Source: an uncultured Lachnospiraceae bacterium (lineage in GTDB: Bacteria; Bacillota; Clostridia; Lachnospirales; Lachnospiraceae). Taken from it: a stretch of DNA of 64,000 nucleotides. A program made the translations under genes and the position numbers. The stretch lies in the NCBI GenBank assembly GCA_900316625.1, contig ONDO01000003.1, positions 1 to 64,000 on the forward strand, given 5' to 3'. This document shows positions 8,890-19,769 of this stretch, in pieces. Below the pieces are notes generated by a model, which made no database searches, was not told the origin of the DNA, and saw only the letters and a program-made list of their open reading frames with translations. Each line of letters starts with the position of its first letter. Position 1 is the first letter of the stretch.

Positions 8890-9638
8890 AGACCCACCTC
8901 CACGATATTCTTACAATCTCCGAATTCCGCATTATTTACGTGATTCGTGAGAATCGTTGCCTTTTGAAACTCCCCAAAGCTGATCGCGGAAACCGTTCCA
9001 AACTTGGTTTCATCAGCTAATACATATTTTTTCTTGGAATGTGCCATTGCCTCTTCCTTGATCAGGGCTTCCTTGACCTCAGGAGTAGTAAAGCCCCTTT
9101 TCTTGGTAATTCCATTCGTTCCAAAGAAGCCCTTAGAGAAGTTGTACTTTCTTAAAATGTACAGTGCTTCTTCTCCTACGATTGCCTCGGTCGTACTCTT
9201 GAACTCTCCCCCAAGGAGATAAACTGTCACGCCCATGGCAGCCAGCTTCTTCGCATGACCAACTGCATTGGTAACAAATACCGCGGACTTCTCCGTCAGA
9301 TAATCAATCATAAGCTCTGTAGTCGTACCTGCATCCAGGTAGATCATGTCGCCGGGTTCAATCAAACTTGCAGCATATTTCGCTACCATGTTCTTTTCTT
9401 TGACATTTCTGCCCTTACGGAGAAGAACTTCATCATCCTTCGTCGTAAGTCCGGGACCGTCAATAGAGATCGCGCCTCCTCTTACCTTCTCAATGCGTCC
9501 GAGTCTGTCGAGTTCATTGAGATCGCGTCGAATGGTCGATTCTGATGTTCCGATACGCTCCACAAGACCTGTAATCGTTACAGAGCCTTTCTGATCCAGT
9601 AATTCCAGTATTTTGGCATATCTTTCTTCTGTCAGCAT
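8886..9638 (-). CDS. fruR: DeoR-family transcriptional regulator of the fructose operon
   Basis: A 250-residue DeoR regulator: N-terminal winged helix (about 1-60; SVTITGLVERIGTSESTIRRDLNEL is the recognition region) and a sugar-phosphate sensing domain (LDAGTTTE, NA-x-GHA, EA). Such proteins usually repress the fru operon until fructose 1-phosphate binds. It is first in the operon, so it probably controls its own promoter: TTGAAT at 9711-9716, 17-bp spacer, TATAAT at 9688-9693. Two copies of a candidate operator flank this promoter. Confidence 0.93.
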   Translation of the reverse strand: MLTEERYAKILELLDQKGSVTITGLVERIGTSESTIRRDLNELDRLGRIEKVRGGAISIDGPGLTTKDDEVLLRKGRNVKEKNMVAKYAASLIEPGDMIYLDAGTTTELMIDYLTEKSAVFVTNAVGHAKKLAAMGVTVYLLGGEFKSTTEAIVGEEALYILRKYNFSKGFFGTNGITKKRGFTTPEVKEALIKEEAMAHSKKKYVLADETKFGTVSAISFGEFQKATILTNHVNNAEFGDCKNIVEVGL

Positions 9639-9664
9639 TTTTCGTACCTTCTGTCACAATCATT

Positions 9665-9734
9665 CAGTTTCTTTCAAATCTATTCAAATTATAGCGAGAC
9701 TTTCTTCCATATTCAATCAATTTCTTTCAGAATC
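9665..9734 (-). promoter_or_regulatory. fru operon promoter with two candidate FruR operators
   Basis: On the plus strand CAGTTTCTTTCA (9665-9676) and CAATTTCTTTCA (9718-9729) are direct repeats 53 bp apart, about five helical turns. They flank the promoter: one just upstream of the -35, the other just downstream of the start point. This is the layout expected for autorepression, possibly with looping. Assignment to FruR is inference from position. Confidence 0.6.
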
Positions 9735-9831
9735 ATTTACAAATCTGTCGTTCCAAATTTGTATAAATTGTCGGAGGCTAGAGCCCGCCCATACATTACA
9801 CCCTCTTTCGTTTGGCATTCGATGTCCAATC

Positions 9832-9870
9832 AAAAAATGTCCCCTGTCGGCATTTCGACAGAGGACATTT
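9832..9870 (-). terminator. terminator of uvrBA
   Basis: AAATGTCC-CCTGTCG / CGACAGA-GGACATTT hairpin, then T6 on the minus strand. The post-terminator sequence is nearly identical to that after veg (see findings). Confidence 0.92.
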
Positions 9871-9900
9871 CTTCTCATATAACCTATTGCTATACAGCAA

Positions 9901-12729
9901 TCACTTCAGATACTTCTTCAGATACTGTCCGGTATAGGATTCCTTTACCTTTACAACATCCTCCGGTGTACCTTCTGCAATGATGGTTCCACCGCCATCG
10001 CCACCTTCCGGACCCAGATCGATGATCCAGTCCGCAGTCTTGATGACATCCAGATTATGTTCGATGACAATTACTGTATTACCTGTGTCAGACAGCTTGC
10101 GAAGGATCTGAACCAGCTTATTTACATCATCAAAATGAAGTCCCGTGGTCGGCTCATCCAGAACATAGATGGTCTTTCCCGTGCTTCTCTTGGAGAGCTC
10201 GGTTGCCAGCTTAATTCGCTGTGCTTCACCACCCGAGAGTTCCGTTGAAGGCTGACCCAGACGTACATAGCCCAGTCCGACATCATTCAGCGTACGAATC
10301 TTGTTGGCAATGGTCGGTACATTCTTGAAGAATTCCAAAGCTTCTTCCACCGTCATGTTCAGAACATCATAGATGGACTTACCCTTATACTTCACATCCA
10401 GGGTCTCACGGTTATAGCGCATTCCATGGCAGACTTCACAAGGAACATAGACATCCGGCAGGAAGTGCATCTCAATCTTCTTGATACCATCTCCAGCGCA
10501 GGCTTCACAACGTCCACCCTTTACATTGAAGGAGAATCGACCCTTCTGGTATCCACGTGCCTTCGCATCCGGCGTTCCAGCGAAGAGGTCACGAATCATG
10601 TCGAAGACACCGGTATAGGTTGCCGGATTAGATCTGGGAGTACGGCCAATCGGAGACTGATCGATGTCGATGACCTTATCTAACTGCTCCAGACCCTCGA
10701 CTGCCCTACATTTCCCTGGAATCGTATGTGCGTGGTTCAGCTTCTTGGCAAGCGTCTTATAGAGAATCTCATTGGTAAGAGATGACTTACCGGAACCGGA
10801 AACACCGGTAACAACCGTCATGATTCCCAGAGGAAAGTCAACATCAATATTCTTCAGATTATTCTCCGTTGCGCCCTTAATGGAGATCTTGCCAGTGGCC
10901 TTCCTTCTCTCCTTTGGAACAGGAATCGAGAGCTTGCCAGACAGGTACCGGCCTGTGATGGAACGCTCACAACTTGCGATATCTTCGTATGTACCTGCAG
11001 CCACGATTTCGCCACCGTGTTCACCTGCTCCGGGACCGACATCCACCAGATAATCTGCCTCACGCATGGTGTCTTCGTCATGTTCGACGACAATCAAGGT
11101 ATTACCCAGATCACGGAGTCCCTTGAGGGAGGCCAGGAGCTTATCATTATCTCTCTGATGAAGACCGATGGAGGGCTCATCCAGAATATAAGCAACGCCA
11201 ACCAGGCCCGAGCCAATCTGGGTTGCCAGACGAATCCGCTGGCTCTCGCCTCCGGACAGAGTTGCTGTCGCACGGGAGAGGGTCAGGTATTCCAGTCCGA
11301 CATCAGACAGGAACTTCACACGTCCCTTTATCTCCTTCAGAATGGCATGTCCGATCAGTTCCTGCTGCTCCGTAATCTTGAGATTCTCAAGCCAGGGCAG
11401 AATTTCACGAACAGACATCTCCGTAAGCTCGAAAATATTCTTCCCGCCGAAGGTTACTGCCAGAGAGGCCGGCTTCAGACGCTGACCATGGCAGGCTGTA
11501 CAAGGAGAAGTTACCATGTACTCCTCGTACTGGGCCTTCATCATGTCGGACGACGTCTCACGATAACGCCTATGCATATCGGCGATCAGTCCATCGAAGC
11601 GAATCATGTAGGTACCCTCGCTCCTCTGACCCTTGTAATGAACCGCAACTTCGCGGTCAAATCCATCATATACGAACATTCTTCGGATATCTTCCGGCAG
11701 AGATTCATAAGGCTGATCCAACGAGAAGCCGTAAGCCTCTGAAAGTGCCTCAAGTACTGCATGGGTGAAACTATCCTTTTTGGAAGAGGACTGCCATCCC
11801 ATGCTCTGAACACATCCCTCGTTGAAGGACATGGACTTATCCGGTATAAGAAGATCCTCATCGAATTCCATCTTGTAACCCAAACCAAAACATTCCGGGC
11901 ATGCACCGAAGGGATTGTTGAAAGAGAAGCTTCTCGGCTCGATCTCATCAATAGAGATGCCGCAATCCGGACAGGAGAAGCTATCGGAGAAATGTAATTC
12001 CTCCCCATCAATAACGTCTACCGTAAGAAGCCCATCCGCAAGTTTCAGAGCACTCTCGATCGAATCGGTAAGTCTCTGCTCGATTCCCTCACGAACCACC
12101 AGACGATCAATCACAATCGAGATAGTATGCTTCTGGTTCTTATTCAGTTCGATGGTCTCCGACAGATCATACTGATTGCCATCCACAACAGCACGAACAT
12201 AGCCCGCACGTCTCGCCTTCTCAAGAAGCTTCTCATGCGTACCCTTTCTGCCACGAACGACAGGCGCAAGGATCATAAACTTCGTGCGTTCAGGAAGCTT
12301 CAGAATCTGATCTACCATCTGATCCACCGTCTGCTTCTCGATCACTCTGCCACAGTTCGGGCAATGCGGAATACCCGCTCTCGCATAGAGAAGACGTAAG
12401 TAGTCGTAGATCTCCGTGACTGTACCCACCGTAGATCTAGGGTTGTGATTCGTAGACTTCTGATCGATGGAGATCGCAGGCGGCATACCGGAGATCTTAT
12501 CCACATCCGGCTTATCCATCTGCCCTAAGAACTGTCTCGCATAAGAAGACAAGGACTCCATGTAGCGTCTCTGACCCTCTGCGAAGATCGTATCAAAAGC
12601 CAGGGAAGACTTACCCGAACCAGACAAACCCGTCAGAACCGTGAAGCTATCTCTCGGAATCTGCAAGCTCACATTCTTCAGGTTGTGAACCCTCGCACCC
12701 TTGATCTCAATATATTTATGTGGTGCCAT
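9901..12729 (-). CDS. uvrA: excinuclease ABC subunit A
   Basis: ATPase that, with UvrB, scans DNA for bulky lesions in nucleotide excision repair. The 942-residue protein shows the two ABC modules: [14 protein letters not shown] (about 34-47) with later [12 protein letters not shown], and [15 protein letters not shown] (about 640) with [12 protein letters not shown]. Zinc-binding CPDC...CPEC and CEAC...CEVCHG modules are intact. Length is normal. It follows uvrB after a 138-nt gap with nothing recognisable, probably in the same SOS-regulated transcript. ATG preceded by GAGGTAA. Confidence 0.98.
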   Translation of the reverse strand: MAPHKYIEIKGARVHNLKNVSLQIPRDSFTVLTGLSGSGKSSLAFDTIFAEGQRRYMESLSSYARQFLGQMDKPDVDKISGMPPAISIDQKSTNHNPRSTVGTVTEIYDYLRLLYARAGIPHCPNCGRVIEKQTVDQMVDQILKLPERTKFMILAPVVRGRKGTHEKLLEKARRAGYVRAVVDGNQYDLSETIELNKNQKHTISIVIDRLVVREGIEQRLTDSIESALKLADGLLTVDVIDGEELHFSDSFSCPDCGISIDEIEPRSFSFNNPFGACPECFGLGYKMEFDEDLLIPDKSMSFNEGCVQSMGWQSSSKKDSFTHAVLEALSEAYGFSLDQPYESLPEDIRRMFVYDGFDREVAVHYKGQRSEGTYMIRFDGLIADMHRRYRETSSDMMKAQYEEYMVTSPCTACHGQRLKPASLAVTFGGKNIFELTEMSVREILPWLENLKITEQQELIGHAILKEIKGRVKFLSDVGLEYLTLSRATATLSGGESQRIRLATQIGSGLVGVAYILDEPSIGLHQRDNDKLLASLKGLRDLGNTLIVVEHDEDTMREADYLVDVGPGAGEHGGEIVAAGTYEDIASCERSITGRYLSGKLSIPVPKERRKATGKISIKGATENNLKNIDVDFPLGIMTVVTGVSGSGKSSLTNEILYKTLAKKLNHAHTIPGKCRAVEGLEQLDKVIDIDQSPIGRTPRSNPATYTGVFDMIRDLFAGTPDAKARGYQKGRFSFNVKGGRCEACAGDGIKKIEMHFLPDVYVPCEVCHGMRYNRETLDVKYKGKSIYDVLNMTVEEALEFFKNVPTIANKIRTLNDVGLGYVRLGQPSTELSGGEAQRIKLATELSKRSTGKTIYVLDEPTTGLHFDDVNKLVQILRKLSDTGNTVIVIEHNLDVIKTADWIIDLGPEGGDGGGTIIAEGTPEDVVKVKESYTGQYLKKYLK

Positions 12730-12867
12730 TTAAAATTACCTCATATATCTATTAACTATATTCTTATGCCCGTTTCCCAGGCTATCCGTAACTGCCATCT
12801 CAAATTGTCCTTACAGGTGCAGACGTTGGAGAAGATCGATAGTGGCTGGCCCTGGCGAGCCGTCATC

Positions 12868-14919
12868 TCACCCCGGCGTCCTCCGACTCTTGTGGTATCC
12901 ACGCCCTGATCGTCCCGCAGCCTTGCGATCATCTGCATCCACCTTTGCATCCCGCAACATGTTCTTGATCTCGACCAACTGGTCGCGGTATTCCGCAGCC
13001 ACCTCGAAGTTGAGATCCGCTGCCGCCTCTTCCATTTTCTTCTTATACTTGTCAGCCAGCTTCTGCAGTTCTGTAAGATCCAGATCCTCAGCACTACGGA
13101 AGGATTCCTGTTCCTTAGCAACCTGCCTGGAGATCGACATAACCTCACGAACCGCCTTCTGAATGGTCTGAGGCGTGATGCCATGCGCTTCATTATATGC
13201 CTGCTGGATCTCGCGACGACGCTTGGTCTCATCAATTGCAGCTCTCATGGAATCTGTCATCGTATCCGCATACATGATGACATGTCCTTCTGCATTTCTT
13301 GCAGCACGTCCTATGGTCTGAATGAGGGAAGTTTCTGAACGGAGGAATCCCTCCTTATCTGCATCGATAATCGCAACAAGAGTAATCTCAGGAATATCCA
13401 GACCCTCTCTCAGGAGGTTAATACCGACCAGAACATCGAAGACATCCAGACGCAGATCACGAATAATCTCAGCCCTTTCCAGAGTGTCGATGTCACTATG
13501 CAGATATTTGACGCGGATACCGAGTTCCTGCATGTAATTGGTCAGATCCTCTGCCATACGCTTGGTCAGGGTTGTGATCATTACCTTATTATGCTTTGCT
13601 GTCTCCTTACGAATCTCGGAGATCAGATCGTCGATCTGTCCATCTACCGGTCTTACTTCTACATCTGGATCCAAGAGTCCCGTCGGACGGATCACCTGCT
13701 CAGCGCGGAGCATCTCATGCTCTCTCTCATAGTCCCCTGGTGTTGCAGACACGAAGAGCATCTGGTCTATCTTGGTCTCGAATTCACCGAAGTTTAAAGG
13801 ACGGTTATCCATCGCACTTGGAAGACGGAAGCCATAGTCAACCAGGGTCTGCTTACGGGCCAGGTTACCATTATACATACCACGAACCTGAGGCAGTGTG
13901 ATATGAGACTCGTCTACGATGATCAGATAGTCGTCTCCGAAGTAGTCCAACAGACACATAGGTGCTTCCCCTGGCTGCTGACTGGTCATGAATCTGGTGT
14001 AATTTTCGATACCACTGCAGAATCCGGTCTCTCGCAGCATCTCGATATCGAAGTTCGTGCGCTCTCTAATTCTCTGGGCTTCGAGTAATTTGCCTTCGCC
14101 CTTGAAGTATTTGATTCTTGCTTCTAATTCTTCCTCGATCTCATTGCAAGCCTGATTAATCGTGCCCTGTGGTACAACATAGTGAGAAGCGGGGAAAACC
14201 GGCGCATGTGAGACCTCTGCCTTCGCCTGCTGATTCACCGGGTCCATCTCCAGGATACGGTCGATCTCATCACCGAAGAATTCTACACGGTAGAAGTAAT
14301 CACTGGTCGTTGCAGGGAAGATATCAAGGACATCTCCTCTTACGCGGAAGGTGCCTCGCTTAAAGTCCATATCGTTTCGGATGTACTGCATATTGATGAG
14401 TGCACGGATCACATCGTCACGGTCAATCTGCTGCCCCGGCCTCAGACTTACCATCATATTCTCGAAGTCATCCGGAGATCCGATTCCATAGATACAGGAG
14501 ACAGACGCGACGACGATAACATCCTTTCGCTCTGCCAGTGATGCTGTCGCCGAGAGTCTTAGTTTCTCGATCTCATCATTGATTGCAGAATCCTTGGCGA
14601 TATAAGTATCTGTTGAAGGCATATAAGCCTCTGGCTGATAGTAATCATAGTAAGACACAAAATATTCAACCGCATTCTCCGGGAAGAATTCCTTCATCTC
14701 TCCGTAGAGCTGTCCAGCCAGCGTCTTATTGTGAGAGATGATCAGCGTTGGTTTCTGTAATTTCTGTATTATATTAGCCATTGTGAAAGTCTTACCAGAA
14801 CCCGTAACACCCTTCAGTGTCTCGAACTGGTTACCTTCCCGAAATCCTTCCACCAGCTGGTCGATCGCCTGGGGCTGATCACCGGTCGGTTCGAATTTCG
14901 AATGTAATTTGAATTCCAT
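12868..14919 (-). CDS. uvrB: excinuclease ABC subunit B
   Basis: Damage-verification helicase of nucleotide excision repair. The 683-residue protein has Walker [14 protein letters not shown] (about 39-51), the beta-hairpin region [16 protein letters not shown] box (about 338), the motif VI region QTIGRAARN and a C-terminal UvrC-interacting UVR helix pair (about 625-660), then a basic tail. AGGAG site before ATG. First gene of uvrB-uvrA, behind a promoter that contains a LexA-type box. Confidence 0.98.
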   Translation of the reverse strand: MEFKLHSKFEPTGDQPQAIDQLVEGFREGNQFETLKGVTGSGKTFTMANIIQKLQKPTLIISHNKTLAGQLYGEMKEFFPENAVEYFVSYYDYYQPEAYMPSTDTYIAKDSAINDEIEKLRLSATASLAERKDVIVVASVSCIYGIGSPDDFENMMVSLRPGQQIDRDDVIRALINMQYIRNDMDFKRGTFRVRGDVLDIFPATTSDYFYRVEFFGDEIDRILEMDPVNQQAKAEVSHAPVFPASHYVVPQGTINQACNEIEEELEARIKYFKGEGKLLEAQRIRERTNFDIEMLRETGFCSGIENYTRFMTSQQPGEAPMCLLDYFGDDYLIIVDESHITLPQVRGMYNGNLARKQTLVDYGFRLPSAMDNRPLNFGEFETKIDQMLFVSATPGDYEREHEMLRAEQVIRPTGLLDPDVEVRPVDGQIDDLISEIRKETAKHNKVMITTLTKRMAEDLTNYMQELGIRVKYLHSDIDTLERAEIIRDLRLDVFDVLVGINLLREGLDIPEITLVAIIDADKEGFLRSETSLIQTIGRAARNAEGHVIMYADTMTDSMRAAIDETKRRREIQQAYNEAHGITPQTIQKAVREVMSISRQVAKEQESFRSAEDLDLTELQKLADKYKKKMEEAAADLNFEVAAEYRDQLVEIKNMLRDAKVDADDRKAAGRSGRGYHKSRRTPG

Positions 14920-14961
14920 AGGATGCTCTCCTGAGCTATTTTCATGTGGTCATACGGGTTT

Positions 14962-14990
14962 ACTATATCACCCAAACGCACGTTTGTCAT
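14962..14990 (-). promoter_or_regulatory. uvrB promoter with embedded LexA (SOS) box
   Basis: Minus-strand promoter ATGACA (14985-14990), 17-bp spacer, TATAGT (14962-14967). The spacer holds the palindrome CAAACGCACGTTTG (14973-14986), which matches the Firmicute LexA/DinR consensus CGAACRNRYGTTYG at 13 of 14 positions. LexA bound here would block RNA polymerase. Confidence 0.8.
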
Positions 14991-15020
14991 TCGAACAGGA
15001 ATAGTTTAATAAAGTTTTCA

Positions 15021-15052
15021 GAAAAAAAGAGAGCCACCCTCAAGTGACTCTC
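15021..15052 (-). terminator. terminator of secA
   Basis: GAGAGTCAC / GTGGCTCTC stem on the minus strand followed by T7. Confidence 0.92.
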
Positions 15053-15071
15053 CTCATGATCAGTGATCAAA

Positions 15072-17651
15072 TTATCCTTCTGATGCGAATCTTCCGTGGC
15101 AGGCTTTATATTTCTTACCAGATCCACAAGGGCATGGATCATTCGGATAGATCTTCTTAGATGCTCTACGCTTGGGTCCCTTGGTTATGGTATCGTCCTT
15201 GTTGGTACCGGTAACCTTAGCAACCTCTTCACGCTCAACCTTCTTCTCGATACGAATGCGATAGAGCATCTGAACGGTATCATGCATGATCGCGTCATTC
15301 AGGGCATCCATCATATCGTAGGAGATCATCTTATATTCATCGACCGGATTTCTCTGGCCATAAGACTGAAGTCCGATACCCTGCTTGAGCTGTTCCATAT
15401 CGTCAATCTCATCCATCCACTTGTGATCGATGACACGAAGGAGGATGACACGCTCAACCTCACGGAAGGCTTCTGCTTCAGGGAACTCAGCTTCCTTGGC
15501 ATTGTAGAGTTTCTCAGCCTCGTCGTAGAGCTTCTCTGTAAGATCAGATGCCTTCTTAACATCAGAAAGGGTCTCGTCCGTAATCGGCTTCAGAGGAACA
15601 ACTTCAAGTAAGATTTGGTTCAGTTCGGTAAGGTTCCAGTCTTCCTTAGCAAGATCATCTGTGCAGACAGTCTTCACTGCTCCTTCGATCTGGCCATGGA
15701 TCATCTGAAGAATCTGGTTCTTCATATTCTCGCCGGCAAGAACTCTCCTACGCTGCTTATAGATCAGCTCTCTCTGCTCGTTCATCACCTGATCATATTC
15801 GAGCAGGTTCTTACGAGTTGCGAAGTTGTTAGACTCGATCTTCTGCTGCGCCTTCTCGATTGCACTGGAGAGCATTCTGTGCTTGATCTCCTGTCCTTCC
15901 GGAACACCAAGATTCTCGAAAACAGTCTTCAGCTTATCAGAACCGAAGAGTCTCATCAGGTCATCTTCCAGGGAGATGTAGAACTGAGATTCACCAGGGT
16001 CACCCTGACGACCTGCACGACCTCTCAACTGGTTATCAATACGTCTGGATTCATGACGCTCTGTACCAATGATACGAAGACCACCGGCTGCAAGAGATTC
16101 CTCATCCAGTTTAATATCCGTACCACGACCTGCCATATTGGTTGCGATAGTAACAGCACCATGAATACCGGCATCAGCGACGATCTCTGCTTCCTGCTCA
16201 TGGAACTTAGCATTCAGAACGTTATGCTTAATGCCTTCCTTGGAAAGCATTCTGGACAGAAGTTCGGACACCTCGATGGTAACCGTACCAACCAGAACAG
16301 GCTGCCCCTTCTCGTGAGCTTCCTTAACAGCTTCGACGACAGCCTTATATTTCTCAGCCTTTGTCTTATATACTGCATCTTCATGGTCGATTCTCTGAAC
16401 CGGACGGTTGGTAGGGATGGTAACTACGTCCATTCCATAGATATCACGGAATTCCTGCTCCTCAGTTGCAGCAGTACCGGTCATACCGCCCTTCTTGTCA
16501 TACTTATTGAAGAAGTTCTGGAAAGTAATGGTTGCCAGAGTCTTGGACTCCTGCTTAACCTTAACCTTCTCCTTCGCTTCGATTGCCTGATGAAGACCAT
16601 CGGAATAACGACGTCCCGGCATAATACGTCCGGTGAAGGAATCGACGATAACTACCTGGTCGTCCTTAACGATGTAATCCTGATCTCTGTGCATCAGGTT
16701 GTGTGCACGCAGAGCAAGAATAACATTGTGCTGAATCTCGAGATTGTCGGGATCAGCCAGGTTGTCGATATGGAAGAATTCCTCTACCTTCTTGACACCA
16801 TCCTGGGTCAGGGTGACAACCTTATCCTTCTCGTTAACGATGAAGTCACCGGTCTCCTGCTGCTCGATACCCATGATGGCATCGATCTTGGAGAACTCAG
16901 GAAGATCCTCACCACGATGCATCTGGCGAGCCAGAACATCGCACATCTCATATAACTTGGTAGACTTTCCACTCTGACCGGAGATGATAAGAGGCGTACG
17001 CGCCTCATCGATCAGGATGGAGTCGATCTCATCGATGATGCAGTAGTGAAGGCCACGCTGAACCAGGTCCTTCTCATATACAACCATGTTATCTCTCAGA
17101 TAATCGAATCCGAGTTCGTTGTTGGTAATATATGTAATATCGCAATTGTAGGCAGCCTGACGTTCCGGCTTCTCCATGCCGTTTAATACAACGCCAACGG
17201 TAAGTCCGAGGAACTCATGGATCTTACCCATCCACTCAGCATCACGCTTTGCCAGGTAATCATTAACGGTAACGATGTGAACACCCTTGCCTTCCAGTGC
17301 ATTCAGGTATGCAGGAAGAGTAGATACCAGGGTCTTACCTTCACCGGTACGCATCTCAGCGATACGGCCCTGATGAAGGATGATACCACCCATCAGCTGT
17401 ACACGGAAATGCTCCATACCAAGCACTCTCTTACCAGCTTCACGTACAACCGCAAAAGCTTCCGGCAGGAGGTCATCCAGGGTCTCACCCTTTGCCAGAC
17501 GATCCTTGAATTCCTGGGTTTTGCCTCTCAGTTCAGCATCAGAGAGCTTCTGCATCTTTGGACGCAGGGAATCGATCTTGTCCACGATCGGATAGATTCT
17601 CTTTAATTCGTGTTCGGAATGGGTTCCGAACATCTTCGTGATAAGACTCAT
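15072..17651 (-). CDS. secA: preprotein translocase ATPase SecA
   Basis: Motor ATPase that drives secretory proteins through SecYEG. The 859-residue protein has the N-terminal DEAD-like nucleotide domain ([10 protein letters not shown], about residue 101; [15 protein letters not shown]), the preprotein cross-linking domain, the second nucleotide domain ([23 protein letters not shown]), helical scaffold and a C-terminal zinc motif [18 protein letters not shown]. Length is normal. Start ATG with AAGGAG upstream. Promoter: TTGCCC (17779-17784), 17 bp, extended -10 TGATACAAT (17756-17764). It is usually next to hpf and prfB in Firmicutes; here hpf is 11 kb away. Confidence 0.98.
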   Translation of the reverse strand: MSLITKMFGTHSEHELKRIYPIVDKIDSLRPKMQKLSDAELRGKTQEFKDRLAKGETLDDLLPEAFAVVREAGKRVLGMEHFRVQLMGGIILHQGRIAEMRTGEGKTLVSTLPAYLNALEGKGVHIVTVNDYLAKRDAEWMGKIHEFLGLTVGVVLNGMEKPERQAAYNCDITYITNNELGFDYLRDNMVVYEKDLVQRGLHYCIIDEIDSILIDEARTPLIISGQSGKSTKLYEMCDVLARQMHRGEDLPEFSKIDAIMGIEQQETGDFIVNEKDKVVTLTQDGVKKVEEFFHIDNLADPDNLEIQHNVILALRAHNLMHRDQDYIVKDDQVVIVDSFTGRIMPGRRYSDGLHQAIEAKEKVKVKQESKTLATITFQNFFNKYDKKGGMTGTAATEEQEFRDIYGMDVVTIPTNRPVQRIDHEDAVYKTKAEKYKAVVEAVKEAHEKGQPVLVGTVTIEVSELLSRMLSKEGIKHNVLNAKFHEQEAEIVADAGIHGAVTIATNMAGRGTDIKLDEESLAAGGLRIIGTERHESRRIDNQLRGRAGRQGDPGESQFYISLEDDLMRLFGSDKLKTVFENLGVPEGQEIKHRMLSSAIEKAQQKIESNNFATRKNLLEYDQVMNEQRELIYKQRRRVLAGENMKNQILQMIHGQIEGAVKTVCTDDLAKEDWNLTELNQILLEVVPLKPITDETLSDVKKASDLTEKLYDEAEKLYNAKEAEFPEAEAFREVERVILLRVIDHKWMDEIDDMEQLKQGIGLQSYGQRNPVDEYKMISYDMMDALNDAIMHDTVQMLYRIRIEKKVEREEVAKVTGTNKDDTITKGPKRRASKKIYPNDPCPCGSGKKYKACHGRFASEG

Positions 17652-17888
17652 GTCTTAATACTCCTTCATATTTACTTCTTACTTCCCCTCGGGAAATGTA
17701 AACCATACTTTCAAGTGGTATGAGCGCCTATTTTTCGGCAAACATACACTTTTATATTGTATCACTGTCCCCATGAGGGGGCAACGGAAACTCGTTATCT
17801 AGATTCGAAAGAGTTTACAGAATTTACCATATTATTCTGAATATTGTCTGCATATATTCAAGTATACAATATATTTTCGGAATACTTG

Positions 17889-17917
17889 TTGACGGTCAAT
17901 GATCCACATGCTATAGT
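17889..17917 (+). promoter_or_regulatory. strong sigma-A promoter of the large ncRNA gene
   Basis: TTGACG (17889-17894), 17-bp spacer, TATAGT (17912-17917). The predicted start is near 17924. No coding sequence follows in this direction. Confidence 0.85.
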
Positions 17918-17923
17918 TCAATT

Positions 17924-18402
17924 ATCAAAGGAAGGAAAAAGAAAGTGATATAGGGAGAGCTAATGTATCTCCTGAAGACCCTTTGAGGTGGAACTAATTG
18001 GAATACGTAGAAGGAGGTATAGTCCGAAGGGAACGTAACGATGTACCCTAACCGCCGCGGTCGGTATACACCGAAAGTCCTGAACCAGATCGGTTCTTTT
18101 GAATGATTATCTTAACCGGAGCTGTTTTAGCTCAGATGAGAAAATTTCGATGATCACAGGAATGGAATTGGAGTATGCAGGGCAGTAACCATTGACAATG
18201 TTATTGATTTGATACTGATAATTTAGTTTTGAAGTCCATAAACTTGGTTTGATTTTTGTTTTGGTAACTTCGCTCAGTGTTGTGTCGATGATATGGTATG
18301 AAAATTATATAGAATCGAGGTATTGTCATTGGGTATGAGCGAACCAATCGACAATGATTAGGCAGGGTGCTGAGTCGTTATGATCAGTGCCCTGCCTATA
18401 TT
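17924..18402 (+). ncRNA. large structured noncoding RNA of unassigned family (~480 nt)
   Basis: A complete transcription unit with promoter and terminator but no plausible ORF. Helices that can be read directly: GGAGA/TCTCC (17954-17958 with 17968-17972); CCCTT/AAGGG (17979-17983 with 18027-18031); CGGT-ATAC-ACCG (18062-18073); GAACC-AGATC-GGTTC (18082-18096); GAGCT-GTTTT-AGCTC (18119-18133); and an 11-bp stem with one bulge, ATTGTCATTGG with CCAATCGACAAT (18322-18332 with 18344-18355). The loop of that last stem holds GAGCGAA (18337-18343), perfectly complementary to TTCGCTC at 18269-18275, a 7-bp pseudoknot or kissing contact. It is not RNase P, tmRNA, SRP or 6S RNA by their known core sequences. 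Families worth testing are raiA motif, ROOL, OLE and GOLLD; secA next door makes raiA the most natural guess, although this unit is longer. Confidence 0.8.
18361..18402 (+). terminator. terminator of the ncRNA
   Basis: GGCAGGGTGCTGA pairs with TCAGTGCCCTGCC (13 bp, two G-U) and is followed by TATATTTT. Confidence 0.88.
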
Positions 18403-18417
18403 TTACCCCTTTTTTCT

Positions 18418-19692
18418 TTACTTCCAGGCATTATCCCTGACAAGGCACAGAAAGCGACTTGCCGCAGCATCCCAGGAGAGATCCGCTTTCCATCTGCTAT
18501 AAGCGTTCCAACGCATCTCTATCAGTTCCTGCGGATTGTGCTCTGACAGTTCCTGCCACTCTTTCATTCTATCCTTAAGTTCATCTTCCGTATGATAATA
18601 GAAAACGCCATTTCTTCGATTCATGGTCAGATTGGCTCTCTGATTCATATTCGTAAAGACAGGAACTCCATTCGCCATGGCGGAGGGCACACGGTCATGC
18701 ACTCCCTTATAAAACAAGGGATTGATATCCAGAATCGCTTCGCTGTCTGCAATCAGATCATAAGTCATGGAGATCGGCACAGGAGCGATATGTTCTACAT
18801 TTGCGAGGCGGACCAGGTCTGTCTCCTCCCAGCCTTCCCCTAAGAGGCGTATGGGGTACCCAGTCTGAGCCGCTGCCCGGACATAGCGGTAGCGCATCTC
18901 ATAGCGGACACGTCGGTCCAGGGGATAGAGGAAATTCATCAGCTCCGCAAAACTATCTGCGGCATATTCTTCTGCTACTTCCCCTCTGCTGACAAGATAG
19001 TCGAAAAGAAGATCCTCCAGGGGCTGCTGTAGTGGGTCCCAGGCCTGGTAGAGATCGTTTATGAGGTCTTCAAAGGAACGAACGAGTCTGCCCGACTCCC
19101 CTAGGGCATCTTCCTTGACTCTAATCTTCTCTATGACACGCTTCCATTCCTCCATGCACTCTTCTTTCGATAGATAGGTTGCAGGAACTAAGATGCCGGG
19201 AACCTTCTCACCTGTCATGTTGTCACTGCTTCTCTCTCCATCTTCCGAAAGAAAAGCTGCAGTTCCTGGAATGGGAAGATAATCAACACTTCGAAGCCAA
19301 GGATAGTTGGCTTTCATATAGGACATATGGCACTGGTCAATCGCGAGAACGTGATAATTCTTCAGCGGGAAGGACAATCCGGGATGGTGGTAGAGCGGAT
19401 GGTCCACAATCCAGTTGTAGAAGGGCGCATTCAGACGGTCCAAAAAAGGGCTGCCGTCCTCCAGGGTAAGATAGGGGAGTTTCGAGTTAATATCCAGAAT
19501 TGCATCATATCTCGAGCGCTCCTCCTTCTCTGGCAGCAAGTCCTCCAAGCAGTCGTAGTCCACATCATCATGAGACAGTTCGAGATACTCCACCTCGCAA
19601 CCGATGGACTCTAGTGCCTCCTCCATCCTTCGCAGGAAGAATTCTCCGGAATAATAACAGATTTCTCTTGTATGTATGATGGAGATTCTCAC
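18418..19692 (-). CDS. CgeB-like GT-B glycosyltransferase
   Basis: A 424-residue cytoplasmic protein resembling the CgeB/DUF3880 group of GT-B glycosyltransferases, which modify spore surface or cell-wall glycans. The N-terminal half has Rossmann-like segments (ISIIHTREICYY, YDAILDINSKLP, YHVLAIDQCHMSYM). The C-terminal half carries the sugar-nucleotide binding region: PIRLLGEGW, SEAILDINPLFYKGVHDRVPSAMANGVPVFTN, where the conserved acidic residue is replaced by Asp/Arg in HDRVPSAMANG. The start is GTG with GAGGAG 5 nt upstream. Monocistronic; substrate unknown. Confidence 0.75.
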   Translation of the reverse strand: MRISIIHTREICYYSGEFFLRRMEEALESIGCEVEYLELSHDDVDYDCLEDLLPEKEERSRYDAILDINSKLPYLTLEDGSPFLDRLNAPFYNWIVDHPLYHHPGLSFPLKNYHVLAIDQCHMSYMKANYPWLRSVDYLPIPGTAAFLSEDGERSSDNMTGEKVPGILVPATYLSKEECMEEWKRVIEKIRVKEDALGESGRLVRSFEDLINDLYQAWDPLQQPLEDLLFDYLVSRGEVAEEYAADSFAELMNFLYPLDRRVRYEMRYRYVRAAAQTGYPIRLLGEGWEETDLVRLANVEHIAPVPISMTYDLIADSEAILDINPLFYKGVHDRVPSAMANGVPVFTNMNQRANLTMNRRNGVFYYHTEDELKDRMKEWQELSEHNPQELIEMRWNAYSRWKADLSWDAAASRFLCLVRDNAWK

Positions 19693-19727
19693 GTCTGCTC
19701 CTCATCTTAAATCCATGTCTTTGCTTA

Positions 19728-19758
19728 ATCAAAAAACCTGTGATCAACTGACCACAGG
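19728..19758 (-). terminator. terminator of the methionine aminopeptidase gene
   Basis: CCTGTGGTCA-GT-TGATCACAGG hairpin followed by TTTTTTGATT on the minus strand. Confidence 0.9.
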
Positions 19759-19769
19759 CTTCCCAGATA

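Noticed and set aside
15615..16955. 446-codon open frame antisense to secA
   Set aside because: Lies entirely within secA with no ribosome binding site or recognisable domain; a shadow of codon bias.
18009..18024. GGAGGTATAGTCC in the ncRNA resembles the S segment of group I introns
   Set aside because: No matching R segment upstream to form P7, no interrupted gene, and the unit has its own promoter and terminator.
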